The notes beneath the pieces are model-generated. The model did no database searches, was not told where the DNA came from, and worked only from the letters and a program-made list of their open reading frames with translations. A stretch of DNA of 64,000 nucleotides, from the NCBI GenBank assembly GCA_964564675.1, contig CAZMBI010000009.1, positions 1 to 64,000 on the forward strand, written 5' to 3'. The stretch comes from CAZMBI01 sp964564675 (lineage in GTDB: Bacteria; Pseudomonadota; Alphaproteobacteria; Rickettsiales; UBA3002). Made by a program: the position numbers and the translations under genes. Positions 17,389 to 25,549 of the stretch are shown here, in pieces; the stretch's first letter is position 1, and each line of letters begins with the position of its first letter.

Positions 17389-17799
17389 TCAATGTTTACC
17401 GGTGATGCAGCGCCTGACTTCCGAGCGGATGGTTTCTAACATCGCATTATCCACTCTGAAATAACTGTATTTTCTCCTCCCATCGGCCTCCCGGCCAATA
17501 CGATAGAGATCAAGGCGTTTATACGAAACCGTATTAATCATATCGCATTTAGCCCAGCATATAGGCTGAAGATAGGCGTTAGCAACGAGTTCAGTTGGTA
17601 GTCTGACTTCGATATGGTGCGACTCCCTTTTGTTTGGTTCAGTCGTACTGAATGGAACAACACTGCATAACCCATAGGCCGTTCGGGGTTTTGGAGAAAC
17701 AACGATGACGGGCCGGACTTTAACCATTTCCGGCACGACAAAGCCTGAAAAATTACAGCGCAAAATTTGACCTGCATGTGGAGGAAGCTGGATAGGCAT
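17389..17799 (-). CDS. Orphan PemK/MazF-family toxin-like protein
   Basis: A 136-residue protein with the MazF/PemK SH3-barrel pattern: GQILRCNFSGF near the N-terminus, then KVRPVIVVSP, then VVPFSTTEPN and LPICWAKCDMINTVSYKRL-type strands. Family members are mostly endoribonucleases that inhibit translation. No antitoxin gene is visible on either side: the upstream neighbour is a GNAT whose stop codon abuts this ATG directly, and downstream is non-coding. Its base composition looks more A/T-rich than its neighbours, consistent with transfer. It could be a standalone growth regulator; activity is unproven. Confidence 0.75.
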   Translation of the reverse strand: MPIQLPPHAGQILRCNFSGFVVPEMVKVRPVIVVSPKPRTAYGLCSVVPFSTTEPNKRESHHIEVRLPTELVANAYLQPICWAKCDMINTVSYKRLDLYRIGREADGRRKYSYFRVDNAMLETIRSEVRRCITGKH

Positions 17800-18327
17800 T
17801 TACAGCTTCCGATATAAAATATACACCGCCATCAGCCCCTTCTCGCTATGGCGGAAGGCATCGGGCACGCGGCCGACGATCTCAAACCCCAGCCGTTGCC
17901 AGATCCGCAGGGAATGGTCATTGTCTTCGACCACGAAATTGAACTGCATGCCGTGATAACCGGCGGCCTTGGCCTCTGCCACCATGCGTTTGGCCATCTC
18001 GGTGCCATACCCCTTGCCGACCTGATCGGGCACCACCATAAAGCCGCCATTGGCGATATGGTTGCCCAGTCCAAGCTGGTTGGGGCGCAGATAAAACGTG
18101 CCTACGGGCTGGCCGTCCACTTCGGCGATAAAGGGCGTTTTCTCTGGCGCGCACCAGATGGCCTCGGCTTCCTCGCGGGTGGTGGCGGGGTCATAGGAAT
18201 AGGTCTTGCCTGCGCAGACAATTGCCCGGAACATCGGCCACACTTTATCAAATTCCGCACGCTGCAATGGGCGGATCGTCAGCTCCGACGGCGGGCTGCT
18301 GGGTAATGAAGGGGCGGTCTGAGGCAT
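17800..18327 (-). CDS. GNAT family N-acetyltransferase
   Basis: A 175-residue acetyltransferase. The acetyl-CoA-binding region reads GGFMVVPDQVGKGYGTEMAK (R/Q-x-x-G-x-G/A type) at about residues 95-114, followed by the alpha/beta segment ending QFNFVVEDNDHSLRIWQRLGF. The substrate cannot be predicted. Its ATG overlaps the malate synthase stop (TAATG) and its own stop touches the start of the PemK-like gene, so aceB, this gene and the toxin-like gene may form one transcript. Confidence 0.82.
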   Translation of the reverse strand: MPQTAPSLPSSPPSELTIRPLQRAEFDKVWPMFRAIVCAGKTYSYDPATTREEAEAIWCAPEKTPFIAEVDGQPVGTFYLRPNQLGLGNHIANGGFMVVPDQVGKGYGTEMAKRMVAEAKAAGYHGMQFNFVVEDNDHSLRIWQRLGFEIVGRVPDAFRHSEKGLMAVYILYRKL

Positions 18328-19937
18328 TAATCCAGTTGCTCATAGGCCGGCAGCGTCAGAAACTCGACGAATTCGGGCTTTGCCACCAGATTCATCAGCA
18401 GCTCAGCGGCCTGCTCGAATTTGCCCGCGCGGAACGTCTCCTCCCCTACCTGCGCACGGATGGCGTCCAGCTCTTCGGGGAACAACTGCTTCATCATCGC
18501 CAGATCGATCGGTGCGCCGTCATCACGCGTGACATTGTCGTGATGCGTCCATTGCCACAGCTGTGCCCGGCAGATTTCGGCGGTGGCGGCGTCTTCCATC
18601 AGGTTGTTGATGGGCACGCAACCATTGCCGTTGAGCCATGAGGCCATGTACTGGATCGACACATTGATATTATTGCGAATGCCGGTATCGGTAATCGTGC
18701 CTTCGGGCACAGCCACCAGATCGGCGGCGGTGACGACCACGTCGTCGCGCATGTTATCAAGCTGGTTGGGGGCGGGCATCAGCCGTTCAAACACCTCCAT
18801 GGCCACCGGGATCAGCCCCGGATGCGCCACCCAGGTACCGTCATGGCCGTAATGGACCTCGCGCTCCTTGTCCTTTTTCACCATCTCCAGCGCTGCCGTG
18901 TTGGCGGCCTCGTCGCCTTTGATAGGGATATGCGGCGCCATGCCGCCCATAGCGAACGCGCCGCGCTTGTGGCAGGTCTGAATCAGCAGTTCGGAATACG
19001 CCTTGAGGAAGGGCACGCTCATTTTCACCTGGCCGCGTTCGGGCAGGACGCAATCGCCGCGTTTGGCAAACTTTTTAATATAGCTGAAAATATAATCCCA
19101 GCGCCCGCAATTCAGGCCGACGATATAATCCTTCAGCTCATACAGGATTTCTTCCATTTCGAACACGGCGGTAATCACCTCGATCAGCACCGTCGCTTTG
19201 ATGGAACCCGGCGCGATTCCCAGCCGCTGCTCGGCATAAGCGAACACGTCGCGCCAGAGGGCGGCCTCCTGATGGGTTTCCAGCTTGGGCAGATAAAAAT
19301 ACGGGCCCGTGCCGCGATTCAACTGTTCCTGCGCATTGTGATAAAAGAACAGGCCGAAATCGAGCAGGGCGCCGGCCAGCGGCTGGCCATTATAGGTAAT
19401 GTGTTTTTCATCCAGATGCCAGCCGCGCGGACGCAGGATCAGCACCGCCAGCTGATCTTCCGGATTGAGTTGATATTGCTTGCCGTCGGGGTTGGTGAAT
19501 TGCAGGGTGCGCCGTACCGCCTGATACAGCGCCGATTGCGCTTCGGCCACTTTCTCCCAGGTCGGGCTCAGCGAATCCTCAATATCGGCCATAAAAACGC
19601 GCGCGCCCGAATTCAGCGCGTTGATAATCATTTTCGGCTCGGCGGGTCCGGTAATCTCTACCCGGCGGTCCTGTAAATCCTTGGGGATCGGCGCCACCCG
19701 CCAGTCGCTCTCGCGAATTTCGCGCGTGGCGGGCAGAAAATCAGGCAGTTCGCCAGCGTCCAACCGCTGCTGATAGGCCGCACGCGCCTGCAGCAATCCA
19801 TCGCGGCGCCCTTGAAACCGCTCGGCCAGCTCGGCAACAAAGGCCAGCGCGTCGTCGCTGAAGATGGCTTTTTGTTCGGCGGTCAGTTCACCGTGGATGA
19901 CAAGGCCATGGTCGTTAATCGCGGGTTGCGGCTGCAT
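18327..19937 (-). CDS. aceB: Malate synthase A
   Basis: A 536-residue enzyme that condenses glyoxylate and acetyl-CoA to malate, the second step of the glyoxylate shunt. The family signature region LKDYIVGLNCGRWDYIFS lies at about residues 268-285, preceded by ATVLIEVITAVFEMEEIL. RPRGWH (169-174) carries the conserved arginine loop. Length and domain order match the A isoform. AAAAGGAGATT precedes the ATG. Isocitrate lyase is not in this window. A 6+6 bp inverted repeat just upstream of the start may be regulatory. Confidence 0.95.
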   Translation of the reverse strand: MQPQPAINDHGLVIHGELTAEQKAIFSDDALAFVAELAERFQGRRDGLLQARAAYQQRLDAGELPDFLPATREIRESDWRVAPIPKDLQDRRVEITGPAEPKMIINALNSGARVFMADIEDSLSPTWEKVAEAQSALYQAVRRTLQFTNPDGKQYQLNPEDQLAVLILRPRGWHLDEKHITYNGQPLAGALLDFGLFFYHNAQEQLNRGTGPYFYLPKLETHQEAALWRDVFAYAEQRLGIAPGSIKATVLIEVITAVFEMEEILYELKDYIVGLNCGRWDYIFSYIKKFAKRGDCVLPERGQVKMSVPFLKAYSELLIQTCHKRGAFAMGGMAPHIPIKGDEAANTAALEMVKKDKEREVHYGHDGTWVAHPGLIPVAMEVFERLMPAPNQLDNMRDDVVVTAADLVAVPEGTITDTGIRNNINVSIQYMASWLNGNGCVPINNLMEDAATAEICRAQLWQWTHHDNVTRDDGAPIDLAMMKQLFPEELDAIRAQVGEETFRAGKFEQAAELLMNLVAKPEFVEFLTLPAYEQLD

Positions 19938-19962
19938 GGGAATCTCCTTTTTTAACGTCGCC

Positions 19963-19977
19963 CTGAACGGCGTTCAG
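19963..19977. promoter_or_regulatory. Inverted repeat upstream of aceB (candidate operator)
   Basis: CTGAAC-GGC-GTTCAG is a perfect 6+6 bp inverted repeat located 26-40 bp upstream of the aceB ATG, where a repressor would interfere with transcription. No regulator is identified. The rest of 19938-20213 shows no gene. Confidence 0.35.
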
Positions 19978-20213
19978 AATCTTGCACGAGATGCCGAAGT
20001 TTCTCCGGCACACCGGTTTTATCTATTGTGCATAGCACAGAATGCGACGGATGCAAGCCATTGGGTGGCGCACGCGCCCGAACACGTGCCCGCAGGCGCA
20101 TACCTACGCGCGAACAGCATACTCATGCGCCGAATACTCACGCGCCGACCGGGGTGAGCGGATGACACAATCGCGAGGATTGCACATTTCGTTCACTCAC
20201 CTATAGTCTGTGA

Positions 20214-21239
20214 ATGGAGCCATTCACCATTGCCGGAACCACCGTCGCTGCGGGCAAACGCGCCCGGGTGGAGCTTGAGGTCGCCCGCCTGTATGATTTC
20301 ACGCGGATGAACGTGCCGGTGGAAGTCGTCCATGGCCGCGAGGCCGGGCCGGTGCTGTTTGTCAGCGCCGCCATTCACGGCGATGAGATCAACGGTGTGG
20401 AAATCGTCAAACGCCTTCTGCACCAGCCGGTGTTCTCCAAGCTGCGCGGGACGCTGATTGCCGTGCCCATCGCCAATGTCTACGGTTTTAACGCGCGCCA
20501 GCGTTACCTGCCCGACCGGCGTGACCTCAACCGCTGCTTTCCCGGATCGGAAGACGGGCCGCTGGCCAATCAGCTCGCCCATGCGCTGATGGAGGCGGTG
20601 ATCCGCCGCTCCACCCACGGCATCGATTTACATACCGGCGCCATTCATCGCACCAATCTGCCGCATATCCGCGCCTCGATCGATAATGACGAAATCGAAC
20701 AGTTTGCTGCCTCTTTCCGCGCCCCGCTGGTCATGCATTCCGGCCTGCGCGACGGCTCGCTGCGGGAGGCCGCGCGCGAAGCGGGCGTGCCGGTCTTGCT
20801 GTTTGAAGGCGGTGAGGCGCTGCGCTTTAATGAGCCGGTGATCCGACTGGCCGTGCGCGGGGTGCTGTCGGCCATGCGCCATATCGGCATGCTGCCCGAG
20901 GGCAAACATAAAACGCCTTCCGTCAAAGACAGAATCGCGCGTGACAGCTATTGGGTGCGCGCCCCGCACAGCGGCATGCTGACCACCAAACACACGCTGG
21001 GCAATGCGGTCAGTGAGGGCGAGGTGCTTGGCCACGTATCCGATCCCTTCGGCCAGCATCGTTTTGCGGTGGTTGCTAAGGCGCCGGGCATTATCATCGG
21101 GATGAGTGTGCTGCCATTGCTGAATGAGGGCGACGCGGTGTTTAATATAGCCACCTTCAAAGGCGAGGCCGACATGCATGAGATCATGGAATATCAGCAG
21201 CAGGCGATTACCGGGCAGATGGATACGTATGTCACCTAA
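20214..21239 (+). CDS. Succinylglutamate desuccinylase/aspartoacylase family protein
   Basis: A 341-residue zinc-dependent hydrolase of the AstE/AspA (M14-like) family. The metal ligands are visible in AAIHGDEING (His55, Glu58) and GIDLHTG (His140), with the presumed catalytic glutamate in LLFEGGE (Glu198). The C-terminal ~90 residues form the beta-rich domain usual in the subfamily. Members deacylate N-acyl amino acids or related amides; the substrate here is not predictable. It precedes aguB and aguA by 77 nt, hinting at arginine/polyamine metabolism, but this is only context. Confidence 0.85.
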   Translation: MEPFTIAGTTVAAGKRARVELEVARLYDFTRMNVPVEVVHGREAGPVLFVSAAIHGDEINGVEIVKRLLHQPVFSKLRGTLIAVPIANVYGFNARQRYLPDRRDLNRCFPGSEDGPLANQLAHALMEAVIRRSTHGIDLHTGAIHRTNLPHIRASIDNDEIEQFAASFRAPLVMHSGLRDGSLREAAREAGVPVLLFEGGEALRFNEPVIRLAVRGVLSAMRHIGMLPEGKHKTPSVKDRIARDSYWVRAPHSGMLTTKHTLGNAVSEGEVLGHVSDPFGQHRFAVVAKAPGIIIGMSVLPLLNEGDAVFNIATFKGEADMHEIMEYQQQAITGQMDTYVT

Positions 21240-21290
21240 GTTACGAGTTGCAAGCAGCACGCTGCGCGTATAAAACAGGGCCGCAATGCA

Positions 21291-21316
21291 TAACCTGTAA
21301 CCGGTAACGTGTAACC
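21291..21316. repeat. 7-bp tandem tract abutting the aguB start
   Basis: Units TAACCTG, TAACCGG, TAACGTG and a partial TAACC run without interruption into the ATG at 21317. There is no Shine-Dalgarno sequence in this leader. Confidence 0.8.
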
Positions 21317-22225
21317 ATGACCCAGCCCTTCACTGTTGGCGTCATCCAGATGCGGATGGATGCCGATCCCGGTACCAACACGCGCAAAGCCTGCGATCTG
21401 CTTGAACAGGCGGCGGCTCAGGGCGTGCAGGTGGCCTGCCTGCCCGAGATGTATCGCAGCCATTATTTCTGCCAGAGCGAGGACCACGCGCAGTTTGCGC
21501 TTGCTGAGCCAATCGATGGGCCGAGCGTGCAGGCCTTCAGGCCGATTGCCGCCAGACATCGCATGGTGATCGTGGTGCCGATTTTTGAATATCGCGCGCC
21601 GGGGATGTATCATAACAGCGCAGTGGTACTCGATGCCGATGGCACCATCGCCGATGTCTACCGCAAGATGCACATTCCCGACGATCCGCTGTATTATGAA
21701 AAATTTTATTTCACTCCGGGAGATCTCGGTTTCAAGGCGGTGGCGACCGCATATGGCAAAATCGGCGTGCTCATCTGCTGGGACCAGTGGTTTCCCGAAG
21801 CGGCCCGGATGACTGCGCTGAAAGGCGCGCATGTGCTGTTTTATCCGACCGCCATCGGCTGGCACCCGGGCGAAAAGGCCGAGCACGGTATTACCCAGTT
21901 TGAGGCGTGGATGGGTGTGCAGCGCGGCCATGCCATCGCCAATACGATTTATGTCGCCGGTATCAACCGCATCGGTCATGAAGGCCCGCCGGACGGCGGG
22001 ATCGAGTTCTGGGGGCGTTCCTTCATCTACGCCCCATTCGGCCGCGAACTGGCGCAGGCTGGCGAGCGCGAGGAAACCATCCTCACCGCGCGGGTGGACC
22101 CGGCGCATATGGAGGAGGTGCGCACCCATTGGCCGTTCTTCCGCGATCGCCGCATCGATGCCTATGGTGGCCTGCTGGAACATTTTGACATGGCGTCCCC
22201 TCCTCCTTTCAAGGCAGAGGGCTAG
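21317..22225 (+). CDS. aguB: N-carbamoylputrescine amidase
   Basis: A 302-residue nitrilase-superfamily amidase. The catalytic Glu44 (CLPEMYRS), Lys117 (VYRKMHIPD) and Cys154 (VLICWDQWFPEAAR) are present. It hydrolyses N-carbamoylputrescine to putrescine, CO2 and ammonia. The assignment is reinforced by the adjacent agmatine deiminase. The last ~10 residues (ASPPPFKAEG) and the stop codon are encoded by a degenerate copy of the GC-rich palindromic element, so the natural C-terminus has been replaced. The ATG is directly preceded by a heptamer tract rather than a ribosome-binding site. Confidence 0.93.
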   Translation: MTQPFTVGVIQMRMDADPGTNTRKACDLLEQAAAQGVQVACLPEMYRSHYFCQSEDHAQFALAEPIDGPSVQAFRPIAARHRMVIVVPIFEYRAPGMYHNSAVVLDADGTIADVYRKMHIPDDPLYYEKFYFTPGDLGFKAVATAYGKIGVLICWDQWFPEAARMTALKGAHVLFYPTAIGWHPGEKAEHGITQFEAWMGVQRGHAIANTIYVAGINRIGHEGPPDGGIEFWGRSFIYAPFGRELAQAGEREETILTARVDPAHMEEVRTHWPFFRDRRIDAYGGLLEHFDMASPPPFKAEG

Positions 22226-22297
22226 GGTGGGGATTCTGCGATGAGCCGGAAACAAGCCTCCCTGCCCACCGCACCCCGCAAGCGGGAGGCGGAATCT
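22195..22297. repeat. Degenerate GC-rich bipartite element spanning aguB/aguA junction
   Basis: The first half (CCCCTCCTCC...GGGTGGGG) ends aguB. The second half (CCTCCCTGCCCACC...CCCGCAAGCGGGAGG) lies in the 5' end of aguA. The second half closely matches the second half of the element inside the nitronate monooxygenase gene at about 47775-47816 (shared CCTCCCT, then CCCCGCAAG, then GGAGG-like). Confidence 0.65.
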
Positions 22298-23323
22298 TAC
22301 CGCATGCCCGCTGAATGGGAGCCGCACACGGCGACCTGGCTGGCCTGGCCGTACCGGCGCGATGACTGGCCGGGCAAATTCACGCCCATTCTGCACGTCT
22401 TCGTCGAGATGATCCGGCTGATCAGCATGGCCGAACCGGTGAAGCTGCTGGTGGCGGATGACAAAGCCAGAGCCCGGGCCACGGCTATGCTGCAGGCGGC
22501 TGATGTCAGCCTTGACCGGGTGGAAATGATTGTGCAGCGCACCAATCGGGGCTGGTTACGCGATTGCGGTCCGACCTTCGTACATGATGCGGCGGGTGAG
22601 CCCTGTGCCCTCGACTGGCGGTTTAACGCCTGGGCGAAATACCGCAACTATCAGCGCGATGCCGAAATAGCGCAGTATGCGGCGCAGCATAGCGGTGCGC
22701 CGGTGTGTGTCCCGCTGCACCACGACCGCCAGGTGGTGCTAGAAGGCGGGGCGATCGACGTCAACGGGCAGGGGGTGCTGCTGAGCACCGAGCAATGCCT
22801 GCTCAGTGAGGTGCAGTGCCGCAACCCGGGCTTCACCCGCGCCGATTATGAGTCCGTATTCGCCCGCTATCTGGGCATCGGACGCACCATCTGGCTGGAC
22901 CGCGGCATCGTGGGTGACGATACGCACGGCCATATTGATGACATTGCCCGTTTCGTGGCGGCCGATACCATCGCCGCCGTGCGCGAGCGCGACCGTACCG
23001 ACGCCAATCATGCGGCGCTGGAGGAGAACTGGCGGCGCCTGCGGGGCGCACGCGATCACCGCGGGCAGGCTTTCCAACTCATCGAGCTACCGATGCCGCG
23101 CCCGGTTTATTATAAACGCCAGCGCCTGCCGGCGTCGTATGCCAATTTTTACATCACCAACCGCACGGTGATCGTGCCGGTATTCCATGACCCGGCCGAT
23201 CGCGTCGCACTGAACGCGCTGGCCGAAGCCTTCCCGACGCGCGCGGTGATCGGTCTGTATGCGCGCGATCTGGTGCTTGGCCTTGGCACCGTCCATTGCC
23301 TGACGCAGCAGCAACCGCAATAA
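22241..23323 (+). CDS. aguA: Agmatine deiminase
   Basis: A 360-residue guanidino-group hydrolase (peptidyl-arginine deiminase family) that converts agmatine to N-carbamoylputrescine, the step before AguB. The active site is visible as GDDTHGHIDDIARF and the C-terminal catalytic Cys353 in TVHCLTQQQP. The first 21 residues (MSRKQASLPTAPRKREAESY) lie in the palindromic repeat. The conserved family start is MPAEWEPHTATWLAWPY, so translation may instead begin at the ATG at 22304. The gap to aguB is 15 nt, consistent with one operon. Confidence 0.93.
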   Translation: MSRKQASLPTAPRKREAESYRMPAEWEPHTATWLAWPYRRDDWPGKFTPILHVFVEMIRLISMAEPVKLLVADDKARARATAMLQAADVSLDRVEMIVQRTNRGWLRDCGPTFVHDAAGEPCALDWRFNAWAKYRNYQRDAEIAQYAAQHSGAPVCVPLHHDRQVVLEGGAIDVNGQGVLLSTEQCLLSEVQCRNPGFTRADYESVFARYLGIGRTIWLDRGIVGDDTHGHIDDIARFVAADTIAAVRERDRTDANHAALEENWRRLRGARDHRGQAFQLIELPMPRPVYYKRQRLPASYANFYITNRTVIVPVFHDPADRVALNALAEAFPTRAVIGLYARDLVLGLGTVHCLTQQQPQ

Positions 23324-23393
23324 GGTCGGGATTCAGGGAATATTTATGTTTTGCTTTTCTGATCATACAAAACTAGAACGTAAGCCTTGAAAT

Positions 23394-23416
23394 CCGAATC
23401 CTGAATCCTGATGCCT
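23394..23416. repeat. 7-bp tandem tract abutting the fabD start
   Basis: CCGAATC, CTGAATC, CTGATGC, then CT directly before the ATG at 23417. An opposite-orientation remnant GTCGGGATTCAGGG lies at about 23325-23338, so the two ends are partly inverted copies flanking an A/T-rich spacer. Confidence 0.7.
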
Positions 23417-24361
23417 ATGAACACAGCATTTATTTTTCCCGGACAAGGCAGCCAGGCCGTGGGCATGGGCCAGGCCCTGGCCGAGGCCTTTCCCGTTGCC
23501 AGACACACCCTGCAGGAAGTGGATGAGGCGCTGAGCCAGCATCTCACCCGCCTCATGTTCGACGGGCCGGAATCCGATCTCACGCTCACCGAAAATACGC
23601 AGCCCGCCATCATGGCCTGTTCCATCGCCGCGCTGCGGGTGATGGAACAACAGCTTGGCATCGAGGTCGGCCGCGATGCCGGCTGTGCGGCCGGGCATTC
23701 GCTCGGTGAATATGCGGCGCTGTGCGCCGCCGGCTCGCTGACACTGGCCGATACTGCGCGCCTGCTGAAAACCCGCGGCCGGGCCATGCAGGCGGCGGTG
23801 CCCGCCGGCGAGGGTATGATGGCGGCGATTATCGGGCTGACTCTCGAGCATGTGCAAACCGCCTGTCAGGAAGCCGCCAGAGACGGTGAGGTGTGCGAAA
23901 TCGCCAATTACAATTCGTCGCAACAGTTGGTGATCAGCGGGTCCAAAGCGGGGGTTCAGCGCGCCATGGCCATCCTCAAGGATGTCGGCGCCAAGCGCGC
24001 CTTGCCGCTGCCGGTGAGTGCGCCGTTTCATTGTTCGCTGATGCAGCCGGCGGCCGAGACCATGAAAACCGCGCTGGAGGCGGCGCGCATTCATGACCCG
24101 TGCGTGCCGGTCATCGCCAATGTCACCGCGCAGCCGGTGCAGGACGCGCCCACCATCCGCGACGTGCTGGTGCATCAGGTTACGCACAGGGTGCGCTGGC
24201 AGGAATCGGTGGAAACCATGGTGGCGCGTGGCGTCACCCGGTTCGTCGAGATCGGCCACGGGAAGGTGCTCAGCGGGCTGATTAAACGCATTGCGCCCGA
24301 GGCGGCGTGTGTGAATATCGGGTCGCCGGAGGATCTGGACAATTTCGCCAAGGCGGCTTAG
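23417..24361 (+). CDS. fabD: Malonyl-CoA:ACP transacylase
   Basis: Transfers malonyl from CoA to ACP for fatty acid elongation. From the ATG at 23417 it is 314 residues. It has FIFPGQGSQ near the N-terminus, the nucleophile motif GHSLGEY (Ser95) and the catalytic His in SAPFHCSLM (about 208). An ATG six bases earlier (23411) lies within the heptamer tract and would add Met-Pro; I prefer the second. It heads the fabD-fabG-acpP-fabF-mltG run, the classical fatty-acid cluster. Confidence 0.95.
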   Translation: MNTAFIFPGQGSQAVGMGQALAEAFPVARHTLQEVDEALSQHLTRLMFDGPESDLTLTENTQPAIMACSIAALRVMEQQLGIEVGRDAGCAAGHSLGEYAALCAAGSLTLADTARLLKTRGRAMQAAVPAGEGMMAAIIGLTLEHVQTACQEAARDGEVCEIANYNSSQQLVISGSKAGVQRAMAILKDVGAKRALPLPVSAPFHCSLMQPAAETMKTALEAARIHDPCVPVIANVTAQPVQDAPTIRDVLVHQVTHRVRWQESVETMVARGVTRFVEIGHGKVLSGLIKRIAPEAACVNIGSPEDLDNFAKAA

Positions 24362-24400
24362 TCACCTTTCCCATTGGGAGCGGTATAAGGAGAGAAAACC

Positions 24401-25135
24401 ATGTTCACTCTGGAAAATAAAAAAGCCCTCATCACCGGCGCATCAGGCGGTATCGGCTCGGCGATTGCCACAGCGTTGCACGCGCAGGGCGCGCGCCTTG
24501 CGATTTCCGGCACCAATCACAGCAAGCTGGAGGCCGTGGCCAGCGAACTGACGGATGCGGCCATTCTGCCCTGCGATCTGTACGACGGGGCCGCGGTCGA
24601 TGCCTTGCCGGCACAGGCGGAAGCGGCGCTCGGCGGGCTTGATATTCTGATCTGTAATGCCGGAATTACCAAAGACGGCCTGGCCATGCGCATGAAAGAC
24701 GAGGACTGGCAACGCGTGATTGATATCAACCTTACCGCCACCTTCCGGCTCAATCGCGGCGTGTTGCGCGGGATGATGAAACGGCGCAGCGGGCGTATCA
24801 TCAACATCGCCTCGGTCGTCGGAGTGATGGGCAATCCCGGCCAGTCCAATTACTGCGCCTCCAAAGCCGGGATGATCGGCATGAGCAAATCGCTGGCCGC
24901 CGAGGTGGCCGCGCGCGGGATCACAGTCAACTGCATCGCGCCGGGCTTTATCCAGACCGCCATGACCGACGCCTTAAACGACGAACAAGCCCAGCGGATT
25001 ACCGACAATATCCCCGCCGCGCGCTTCGGCCAGCCGGCGGATGTGGCAGCGGCCGCCGCCTTTTTAAGCAGCGATGAAGCGGGCTATGTCACCGGCCAGA
25101 CGCTACACGTCAATGGCGGCCTGTTGATGGTGTGA
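24401..25135 (+). CDS. fabG: 3-oxoacyl-ACP reductase
   Basis: A 244-residue short-chain dehydrogenase that reduces 3-oxoacyl-ACP with NADPH. The cofactor loop TGASGGIG is at 12-19, NAG at 85-87 and the catalytic set Asn109, Ser137, Tyr150 and Lys154 (YCASK) is intact. AAGGAGAG lies before the ATG. The gap to fabD is 39 nt; acpP follows after 92 nt. Confidence 0.96.
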   Translation: MFTLENKKALITGASGGIGSAIATALHAQGARLAISGTNHSKLEAVASELTDAAILPCDLYDGAAVDALPAQAEAALGGLDILICNAGITKDGLAMRMKDEDWQRVIDINLTATFRLNRGVLRGMMKRRSGRIINIASVVGVMGNPGQSNYCASKAGMIGMSKSLAAEVAARGITVNCIAPGFIQTAMTDALNDEQAQRITDNIPAARFGQPADVAAAAAFLSSDEAGYVTGQTLHVNGGLLMV

Positions 25136-25149
25136 CCGGCGCATTATTT

Positions 25150-25177
25150 TTGCTGGCAATGGCTGGACCTTTATGCT
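25150..25177 (+). promoter_or_regulatory. Candidate promoter of acpP
   Basis: A -35-like TTGCTG (25150-25155), a 16-bp spacer and a -10-like TATGCT (25172-25177) lie in the 92-bp gap before acpP. A separate promoter for ACP, needed in high amounts, would be expected, but both boxes are imperfect. Confidence 0.35.
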
Positions 25178-25227
25178 ATCGGCGATGGTTCGAGTTGCAA
25201 ATGTTAACGTAGTAAGGAACAGGTGAA

Positions 25228-25461
25228 ATGAGTGACATTGCGGAACGCGTGAAGAAAATCGTGGTCGAGCATCTGGGAGCCGAAGCGGACAAAGTGGTGC
25301 CGGAGGCGAGCTTTATCGACGATCTCGGCGCCGATAGTCTCGACACGGTTGAGCTGGTGATGGCGTTTGAAGAGGAATTCGGTATTGAGATTCCGGATGA
25401 GGCGGCGGAAAAGATTCAGACCGTCCAGGACGCCATCAATTACATCCAGGAAAACAGCTAA
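25228..25461 (+). CDS. acpP: Acyl carrier protein
   Basis: A 77-residue acidic carrier protein. The phosphopantetheine attachment site is Ser37 in DDLGADSLDTVEL, followed by the conserved acidic helix II and FGIEIPDE. It carries growing acyl chains for FabD, FabG and FabF encoded alongside, and feeds lipid A synthesis. AAGGAACAGGTGAA precedes the ATG. Confidence 0.97.
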   Translation: MSDIAERVKKIVVEHLGAEADKVVPEASFIDDLGADSLDTVELVMAFEEEFGIEIPDEAAEKIQTVQDAINYIQENS

Positions 25462-25511
25462 GCGTTAGCGCCTGGCCGTCAGCTACTAGCCCGACATCAA
25501 CACATGTTCGT

Positions 25512-25532
25512 GCTAACGGCTAACCGCTAACG
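25512..25532. repeat. 7-bp tandem tract upstream of fabF
   Basis: GCTAACG, GCTAACC, GCTAACG are three exact-length heptamers 18 bp before the fabF ATG. A reverse-oriented relative (AGCGTTAGCGCC) begins right at the acpP stop (25459-25472), so the acpP-fabF gap holds an inverted pair that could form a hairpin. Confidence 0.75.
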
Positions 25533-25549
25533 GCGCTTAAGGGATTCTC

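Noticed and set aside
21317..22225. Generic nitrilase rather than N-carbamoylputrescine amidase
   Set aside because: Adjacency to agmatine deiminase and the ICWDQWFPEAAR motif favour AguB.
21236..22396. A 386-codon open frame on the minus strand opposite aguB
   Set aside because: Shadow of aguB, which has an intact catalytic triad; no recognisable motif in the opposite frame.
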